Source: Planctomycetota bacterium (GTDB taxonomy: Bacteria; Planctomycetota; Planctomycetia; Gemmatales; Gemmataceae). Taken from it: a stretch of 64,000 nucleotides of DNA. Below the pieces are notes generated by a model. The model saw nothing but the letters and a program-made list of their open reading frames with translations, had not been told where the DNA came from and did no database searches. A program made the translations under genes and the position numbers. The number at the start of each line of letters is the position of its first letter. Within the stretch, counting starts at the first letter, position 1. The DNA lies in NCBI GenBank assembly GCA_029777335.1, contig JAKOSN010000043.1, positions 1 to 64,000 of the forward strand, in the 5' to 3' direction. Shown here piece after piece: positions 57,975 through 64,000 of the stretch.

Positions 57975-60900
57975 TTACTTGTGCAGATTCTCCAGAATCC
58001 GATAGAGTTGCTCGGGACGCAACGGTTTGACCAGGTGGGCGTCGAAGCCGGCTTCCAGGACCGCCTGCCGATCGCGCGAGCGACCATAGCCGGTCAAGGC
58101 GAGCAGATAGGTGCGATGCGTCGTTTCCATCTCCCGCACCTGACGCGCCAGGGTGTAACCATCCATCCCCGGGAGACCGATGTCGATCAGGGCCACGTCG
58201 AACTCTCCCGCGCGGATCGCTTCCAGTCCTTCCACGCCGCTGGTGGCCGATTCGACCTGGTAGCCATCCAGCTGCAACATGGTCTGGAGCATTTTGCGAC
58301 TATCCGGGTTGTCTTCCACAAGGAGGACGCGTAATTGCGAGGGGTGGTTGCCGCAGGATTTGTGCGGGGGCGAGGTTGTGGGGAGCTGGCTGACGAGAGG
58401 AAAGCGGACGGTGAAGGTCGACCCCTGGCCGGGCCCGGGGCTCTCCGCGGTCACGGTTCCGCCATGGAGCAGAACTAATTTGCGCACCAGGGTCAGACCC
58501 AACCCCATTCCTCCCGAGGGGCGATCCAGGGAGTGGTCCGACTGAACAAAAAGATCGAAGATCTTGTGCAGCATCTCGGAAGGGATGCCCATGCCATTAT
58601 CCCGTACCTGGAGGAGGGCCTCGTCGCCGTCGCGGCGCAGGAGGAGGTTGATTTCGCCCCCGCGCGGGGTGTACTTGGCAGCGTTGATCAGCAGATTTTC
58701 CTGGATTTGCAGGATGCGCGAAGGGTCACCCTCGACGGGGAGAGGGTGCTCGTCCACTTCAACCGTGAGCCGATGCGCTCCGCTATCGAGATACGGCTTG
58801 ACAGCCTGGAGCGCGTCGTGAACCAGTTCGCGGAGATCGATGCATTCGCGGCGAATCTCGATTTTCCCCTGGGTGATGCGTGCCACATCGAGAAGATCGT
58901 CGAGCAAGCGCGCCATCTGTTTGCTCTGGCGTCGGATGACATCGGCGGCATCCCGAAGCGTGGCAGGATCCGCACTCGCCCGATCCATGACCTGGGTCGC
59001 GTTGAGGATGGCCCCCAGAGGATTGCGCAGTTCGTGGGAGAGCATGGCGAGAAACTCATCACGAAGCCGCACGGCCGCGCGCGCTTCTTCCTCGGCCTGT
59101 TCACGAATGGCCGCCTCGGTGCGCAGGGCGGCGTTGGCGTGTTCCAACTGGGCGGCGTAGCGGCGATTCTCTTCCTCGGCATTTTTCAGATCGGTAATAT
59201 CCTTGGCAATCGCGGCCAGGCTCCCGGGTACGCCCACCTCGTCGGAGAGCATCGACAGGGTGAGCAGAATGGGAATGCGCCGTCCTGATTTGTGCAGACG
59301 GACCTGCTCCACGTTTTGAATCGGTTCGGATTCGCGAAAATGACGGCGGAGCTCCAGTGCCTGGGCATGATGCTCCGGAGGAATCAGCTTGAGAATACTC
59401 TCCCCCACCAGTTCGTCACGCGACCAGCCATAGGTCCGTTCCGCCGCCGCATTCAGATCCACCACATGCCCGCTGAGATCTTCAATGATGATGGGATCGG
59501 CCGCATCCATGAACACCTTTGACATGCGGCGCAATTCTTTTTCTGTTTGTTTTAACAACGAGACATCGATGAGTGAAAGCACCACCCCGCTGATGATGGT
59601 TTTGCGATAATACGGCAAGATACGCAGCAGAAACCAGTTACCATGGCGATCCTGGATCTCGTGTTCAATGCGTTCGTCTTTCTCGAGCACCATGCCGACT
59701 TCTTCGAGTAAATTGTCGAGAAGCAGCGTGTGGGAGAAACTATCAATCCGGCGGCCAATATCCTGGGGGAGAATGTGGAAACACTGAAGAATCTTGGGGG
59801 TGAAGCGGCGAATGCACAGTTCTCGATCCAGAAAGATCGTTCCCACATCGGTGCTGCGAAAGAGGTTGTCCATGTCGTCGGTCAATTCCGTTAACTCCAC
59901 GATCTTGCGCTGGTGTTCCGCATTGACCGTGTAAAGTTCTTCATTGACCGAATGAAGTTCCTCATTGGTGCTTTGCAATTCCTCGTTGGAAGCGACCAGC
60001 TCTTCATTGGTCGCCTGGAGTTCCTCGTTGCTCGTTTCCAGTTCCTCGATGGCGGCCTGAAGATTTTCCTTGGTGTAACGCAGCTCTGCTTCCAGGGAAT
60101 GAAGGCGTTCATGGGAAACCTGTCCCATGTCCAGGTCCGCTGTTTGATTGGAGACCTCCTGACGGGGGACCGGGTTTTCAAGCAAAATCAGGATGTGTGG
60201 AGCAATGCCATCGCGATTGACCAGTGGCTTCACCGTGAGCTTGCATTCATGCCGCGCGCCGTCGGCGGTGGTGAACCTCACCCCGGAATAGACCACTGGA
60301 GTAAGTTCTTTCTGCGCGCGTTGAATCGCACCTGCCATCGCCATGCGCAGATCCTTATCAACCATGTCGAGAATATCGAACGAGGGGCGCCCCGAGCGTG
60401 GCAGTAAATAAGTTCCCGCATCGGCAAAAACATGGACCAGCTCACGCCGTTCGTTGATCAAAAAACTCGGCGGTACAAATTCATTGAGCAGGACATCGTA
60501 CGAGCGCACCAGCTGGATGTCGGGAAGGGCGGGTGTGCTGCTGGTGACATGAACCGGGGGAGCCTTCAGGGCGGAGTAACCCGGCGAAAGAGGCAGGCGC
60601 AGATCCGGGGGCAGGCGGATATCCCGTCGCTTGCGATAAATCTTCCAGTGATTATCGAGCGGTTCAAACTCGTCAGCCAGTTCGCCAGGGCTTTCACTGG
60701 GCCCCAGGAAGAGAATTCCACCTGCCTTGAGACCAAAATGAAAGAGCGAAAGCACCTTTTTCTGCGTCATCGGCTGCAGATAAATCAGCAGATTGCGGCA
60801 GGTGATCAAATCGAGTTTGGTGAACGGAGCATCCTTGATCACGTTGTGGGGCGCAAAGACGATCATTTTGCGCAGATCAGGCGAGACCTGGTAGCCGGTC

Positions 60901-62099
60901 GGTTGTTTGGTGAAATAGTGATCCAGGTGCGCCTGTGAAACCTCGGAGAGGCTGGCTTCACTGTAAATCCCCGTGCTGGCGACATCAAGCGAGGCGCGGT
61001 GGGCATCGGTCGCGAAGAGTTTTACCGGGATGTTTTTCCCGATCGTGTTCAGATGTTCCTGGATAAGGATGGCCACGGAGTAGGCTTCCTCGCCCGTGGC
61101 ACAGCCCGCCACCCAGACGCGCAGCTCGTCTTTCCCCGACAGCCGCGCTATCAGGGGAGGAATAATTTCCTTCCCCAGCCGTTCAAATGCCTCGGTATCG
61201 CGAAAGAACTTGGTGACGCCAATCAACAGGTCCTTGTAGAGCGCATTGAGTTCGCCCAGATCGTGATGGAGGCGACCGGCATATTCCTCGACGGTGGCCG
61301 CGTGGCTCAGATGAAGACGCCGTTCCACGCGCCGCGCCACGGTATTGGGCTTGTAGTTGGAGAAGTCGATCCCATACTCCTCACGCAGAATCCGGAAAAT
61401 GGCGTTGATGCCGTCGAGATCGGCCGGGATCAGACTTGTGGTCTCGGCGGTGTCTCCCTCCTGATCGCGGTGGATGTGGCGCAGGATGGCGGGGGGCATG
61501 CTTGCCGGGGGCAAGATGAGATCGACCACCCCTGTATCGATCGCACTCCGCGGCATGCCATCGAAGCGCGCGGTCTCTTCGGTCTGTGCCAGGACCAGCC
61601 CATTGCCTTCATGAATGGCGCGGATTCCGCGCGAGCCATCGCTTCCTGTGCCCGAGAGAACCACCCCGATCGCCAGTGGGCCTAGATCCTGCGCCAGCGA
61701 GCGAAAGAAGATATCGATGGGGAGGGTGAGCCCCTGGGTGGGATCCTTGTCGGTCAACAATAACTTGCGCCCCGAGATGATCATCTCTTTCTTGGGCGGA
61801 ATCAGGTAGATGGCGTTGGGCTCGATCGCCATTCCATTTTCCACGCGATAGATGGGCATCTGCGTTTGCCGGGCGAGGATTTCGTCCATCAGACTGCGAA
61901 AATCCGGCGAGAGATGTTGCACGACCACAAAGGCCAGTCCGCTATCCGCTGGCATGTGCGCGAAGAAGGCTTCCAGCGCTTCCAGCCCGCCGGCCGAGGC
62001 ACCTATGCCCACCACCGAGAAGGGCTGCGAGTTGCTTGGCGTTTCCAGGGACTTGTCGAGGATCTCAGGCTGCGAGCGGGTACTTCCGGTCGGTTCCAT
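57975..62099 (-). CDS. CheB-CheR-PAS hybrid histidine kinase with receiver
   Basis: A 1374-residue multidomain sensor. The ATG at 62099 was chosen over an upstream TTG. In order: CheB methylesterase (about residues 26-211; catalytic S35 in GIGASAGG, H62 in QHLSPDF and D154 in GTGSDGS); CheR methyltransferase (about 235-510, SAM site VAGCATGEEAYS); a long coiled coil (EELETSNEELQATNEELVAS); at least two PAS domains; HisKA with FLAMLSHELRNPLGAIL; HATPase_c with LLINAAKYTPRGGEINL; and a receiver with VLLVEDNPDSRKML and a phospho-acceptor D in ALIDIGLPGMDG. No MCP gene is near. Confidence 0.9.
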   Translation of the reverse strand: MEPTGSTRSQPEILDKSLETPSNSQPFSVVGIGASAGGLEALEAFFAHMPADSGLAFVVVQHLSPDFRSLMDEILARQTQMPIYRVENGMAIEPNAIYLIPPKKEMIISGRKLLLTDKDPTQGLTLPIDIFFRSLAQDLGPLAIGVVLSGTGSDGSRGIRAIHEGNGLVLAQTEETARFDGMPRSAIDTGVVDLILPPASMPPAILRHIHRDQEGDTAETTSLIPADLDGINAIFRILREEYGIDFSNYKPNTVARRVERRLHLSHAATVEEYAGRLHHDLGELNALYKDLLIGVTKFFRDTEAFERLGKEIIPPLIARLSGKDELRVWVAGCATGEEAYSVAILIQEHLNTIGKNIPVKLFATDAHRASLDVASTGIYSEASLSEVSQAHLDHYFTKQPTGYQVSPDLRKMIVFAPHNVIKDAPFTKLDLITCRNLLIYLQPMTQKKVLSLFHFGLKAGGILFLGPSESPGELADEFEPLDNHWKIYRKRRDIRLPPDLRLPLSPGYSALKAPPVHVTSSTPALPDIQLVRSYDVLLNEFVPPSFLINERRELVHVFADAGTYLLPRSGRPSFDILDMVDKDLRMAMAGAIQRAQKELTPVVYSGVRFTTADGARHECKLTVKPLVNRDGIAPHILILLENPVPRQEVSNQTADLDMGQVSHERLHSLEAELRYTKENLQAAIEELETSNEELQATNEELVASNEELQSTNEELHSVNEELYTVNAEHQRKIVELTELTDDMDNLFRSTDVGTIFLDRELCIRRFTPKILQCFHILPQDIGRRIDSFSHTLLLDNLLEEVGMVLEKDERIEHEIQDRHGNWFLLRILPYYRKTIISGVVLSLIDVSLLKQTEKELRRMSKVFMDAADPIIIEDLSGHVVDLNAAAERTYGWSRDELVGESILKLIPPEHHAQALELRRHFRESEPIQNVEQVRLHKSGRRIPILLTLSMLSDEVGVPGSLAAIAKDITDLKNAEEENRRYAAQLEHANAALRTEAAIREQAEEEARAAVRLRDEFLAMLSHELRNPLGAILNATQVMDRASADPATLRDAADVIRRQSKQMARLLDDLLDVARITQGKIEIRRECIDLRELVHDALQAVKPYLDSGAHRLTVEVDEHPLPVEGDPSRILQIQENLLINAAKYTPRGGEINLLLRRDGDEALLQVRDNGMGIPSEMLHKIFDLFVQSDHSLDRPSGGMGLGLTLVRKLVLLHGGTVTAESPGPGQGSTFTVRFPLVSQLPTTSPPHKSCGNHPSQLRVLLVEDNPDSRKMLQTMLQLDGYQVESATSGVEGLEAIRAGEFDVALIDIGLPGMDGYTLARQVREMETTHRTYLLALTGYGRSRDRQAVLEAGFDAHLVKPLRPEQLYRILENLHK

Positions 62100-62432
62100 G
62101 GCAACAACACTCCGTGGCTGAGCAAGGCGTTCAACTGGGAGCGGAGAGGAAATTTGTGGTCGCTGCTCCTGGTTAACGAGGAACAACCCTCGGGACTAAA
62201 TGTCACGGGTAAGGAGGCGCCAGCGCGGCGAGTGGACCGGCACCGAACGCCCCTTGCAGTATAGCAAGATCGATGCGCGGATCCACTGTTGCGTCGGTGT
62301 GGCGTGGCGAGGAGCCGACACCAGGCGCCCATTGCGAACTCGGACGACAAGCCCTATACTGCCCGAAGCCGGAAAACCGCCCCACCCCGACATTCCTGCC
62401 TGAAGGGTTTGCTTCCCTGGAGGATCCTCACC

Positions 62433-63707
62433 ATGTCGCGATCATCTTCGCGGATTGTCCGTCTGCTTGGCCCTGGTTTGTGTTTGCTGCTGAGCTGCCT
62501 GTCCACGTCGGCGGCCGACTGGCCTCAGTTTCGTGGTCCACGGCGCGACGGCGTTTCGACCGCCACAGGACTGCTGCGCGAATGGCCCAAGGACGGCCCC
62601 ACGGTGGCGTGGAAAGCGACCGGGCTGGGCACCGGCTTTTCGACGGTGGCGGTGGCCGGCGAGCATGTTTTCACCATGGGCGATCTGAAAGATGGCTGTT
62701 ATCTCTTCGCCTTGAAGCGCAGCGATGGCAGTTCGGTGTGGTCGCTCAAGGTGGGCAACAAGGGCGGGAACTATGCCGGGCCGCGCTGCACTCCCACGGT
62801 GGTGGGCGACAGGGTCTACGCCCTGGGGCAGTTTGGCGATCTCGTTTGTGTGGATGTTGCTGCGGGGAAGGAAGTGTGGCGCAAGAACTTGCCCAGGGAT
62901 TTCAAGGGGCAGTCGGGTGGGTGGAACTACACCGAATCGCTCCTGGTCGATGGTGATCACCTGATCTGCACGCCCGGCGGGAGTGACGCGTCCATGCTGG
63001 CCCTTGACCGCAAAACGGGCGACGTGGTCTGGAAGGGGGTGGTGCCCGGAGGCGATACCGCGGGCTATTCCTCGATCGTGATTGCCGAGATCGGTGGAGT
63101 GCGCCAGTATGTGCAGTTGATGGCGAATGGCGTGGTCGGTTTCGCGGCCCGGGATGGAAAACTGCTTTGGCGTTATGGCCAGCAGGGGAATCGCTTTGCA
63201 GGGAATACCGCCAACATTCCCACGCCGATCGTGCAGGGCGACCAGATCTTCTGCTGTGCGGGCTACGGTCGGGGCGGGGCGCTCATCCAGATCAGCAAGG
63301 AGGACGACAAGTTCACCGTCAAGGAACTCTATTTCAAGCGTGAACTGAACAACAAGCATGGCGGGGTGATCAAGGTGGGTGAGTATCTCTACGGCGATCA
63401 CGATGACAGTGGGCGTCCCTGGTGTGCGGACTTCAAGACGGGCAAGGTGATCTGGGAAAAGAAGGAGCGCGGCGAGGGGAGCGGATCGGCGTCGGTGACG
63501 GCTGCCGATGGGCACCTCTATGTGCGCTACGACAACGGCTGGGTGGCGCTGGTACAACTGGGCGGGAGCAAGTACACCGAGATTTGCGGGTTCAAGATTC
63601 CCAACAGCGGGAGCAATAGCTGGCCGCATCCGGTGGTCGTGGACGGCAAACTCTATCTGCGCGAACAGAACACCCTGTGGTGCTACGACATCAAGCGGGG
63701 GCGATGA
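62433..63707 (+). CDS. Secreted PQQ-like beta-propeller protein
   Basis: A 424-residue secreted protein from the ATG at 62433 (MSRSSSRIVRLLGPGLCLLL), with GGAGGA about 10 nt upstream. A signal peptide ends at SAADWPQFRGP, the motif that opens many planctomycete PQQ-like proteins. Repeated blades with GKEVW, GDVVWKGV, GKLLWRYG and KVIWEKK form an eight-bladed-like propeller. PQQ-binding residues are not certain, so it may be a scaffold or an ancestral dehydrogenase. It converges on the DUF1501 gene. Confidence 0.88.
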   Translation: MSRSSSRIVRLLGPGLCLLLSCLSTSAADWPQFRGPRRDGVSTATGLLREWPKDGPTVAWKATGLGTGFSTVAVAGEHVFTMGDLKDGCYLFALKRSDGSSVWSLKVGNKGGNYAGPRCTPTVVGDRVYALGQFGDLVCVDVAAGKEVWRKNLPRDFKGQSGGWNYTESLLVDGDHLICTPGGSDASMLALDRKTGDVVWKGVVPGGDTAGYSSIVIAEIGGVRQYVQLMANGVVGFAARDGKLLWRYGQQGNRFAGNTANIPTPIVQGDQIFCCAGYGRGGALIQISKEDDKFTVKELYFKRELNNKHGGVIKVGEYLYGDHDDSGRPWCADFKTGKVIWEKKERGEGSGSASVTAADGHLYVRYDNGWVALVQLGGSKYTEICGFKIPNSGSNSWPHPVVVDGKLYLREQNTLWCYDIKRGR

Positions 63708-63724
63708 CAGGATCGTGTCAGGAG

Positions 63725-63762
63725 CAGGATCGGCGGACGGGAGGAGCCGTCCGCCGATCCTG
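63725..63762. terminator. Bidirectional hairpin terminator
   Basis: CAGGATCGGCGGACGG (63725-63740) and CCGTCCGCCGATCCTG (63747-63762) form a perfect 16-bp stem with a 6-nt loop, between two convergent genes. A U-tract is lacking on both sides, but position and strength argue for transcription termination. Confidence 0.75.
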
Positions 63763-63767
63763 GGTGC

Positions 63768-64000
63768 TCAGGCCAGGATCTCCTTGATCGGAGCACCGTA
63801 ATCGATTTCGAGTCGTTTGCGTCCGGGCACTTCGAGCTTGCGTGGATCGAGTCCCATCTGGTGGAGCACGGTCGCGTGGATATCGGTGATGTAGTGGCGA
63901 TTCTCGATCGCGTGGAAGCCGATGGGGTCCGTGGCGCCGTGCGTCACCCCGCCCTTGATCCCACCCCCCGCCAACCAGGCGCAGAAGCCCTGCGGATGAT
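63768..64000 (-). CDS. DUF1501 protein (5' end outside window)
   Basis: C-terminal 77 residues of a DUF1501 protein, entering from the right edge. [51 protein letters not shown] and a C-terminal EILA are hallmarks of the family. These alkaline phosphatase-like secreted proteins are usually found in planctomycetes beside DUF1549/DUF1553 cytochrome genes. Its active-site part lies beyond the window. Confidence 0.9.
   Translation of the reverse strand, partial: HPQGFCAWLAGGGIKGGVTHGATDPIGFHAIENRHYITDIHATVLHQMGLDPRKLEVPGRKRLEIDYGAPIKEILA

Overview
The window is high-GC bacterial DNA from a planctomycete, most likely of the Gemmata-like branch. The signs are a Ser/Thr kinase fused to WD40 repeats, a PVC-type CxxCH haem protein, a DUF1501 protein, a PQQ-like beta-propeller protein, an HYExAFE protein, an ECF sigma factor with a membrane-spanning C-terminal extension, and a Gemmata-type zinc-ribbon domain protein. 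No rRNA, tRNA, CRISPR array or prophage was recognised.

Layout. 1-2883: WD40 kinase, cut by the left edge. 2992-7009: a probable RdgC-like DNA-binding protein, then on the other strand a retron-type locus (promoter, structured msr-msd-like RNA, retron reverse transcriptase) followed after 20 bp by a uracil-DNA glycosylase gene. 7003-9664: selB and a SIS-domain sugar isomerase. 9.7-22.0 kb: an accessory region of small genes all on the minus strand. Its right two-thirds (about 14.4-22.0 kb) have the architecture of an integron cassette array without an integrase (CALIN). Eleven short ORFs are separated by imperfect inverted repeats, of two fixed sizes where well preserved (97-98 bp and 139 bp), bounded by GCCGAAC / GTTCGGC-like 7-mers, and most ORFs start 14-27 bp after the core. 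The array carries IS110-type transposase relics, one abutting a core site. 22.2-28.3 kb: a zinc-ribbon protein, a DUF481-like outer-membrane protein, a HEAT-repeat secreted protein, rhamnulokinase and a YhaM-like exonuclease. 28.4-33.2 kb: RNase R and a polysaccharide export lipoprotein. 33.3-44.9 kb: a phosphodiesterase, metK, a TVP38-like membrane protein, cardiolipin synthase, the CxxCH haem protein, an FAH-family enzyme, a Nudix hydrolase and a site-2 protease. 45.0-54.3 kb: hisS, HYExAFE, a TIM-barrel isomerase, and a tight tetrapyrrole/riboflavin operon on the minus strand (OYE-like reductase, precorrin-2 dehydrogenase, HemX/CcsA-like protein, hemA, ribD), then a second isomerase and clpS. 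54.4-64.0 kb: sigma factor, 2-hydroxyacid dehydrogenase, aroB, a giant CheB-CheR-PAS-kinase-receiver protein, a PQQ-like propeller protein and a truncated DUF1501 gene.

The two most interesting items are the retron locus and the integrase-less cassette array. In the retron, a TTGACA promoter sits immediately before a1; a1 and a2 can pair across an 8-bp msr hairpin and a 26-bp msd stem; and the RT carries the retron-specific NAxxH and VTG motifs behind an unusually long N-terminal domain. Everything here is read by eye from sequence. Family names come from motif recognition and the RNA and attC folds were not computed.
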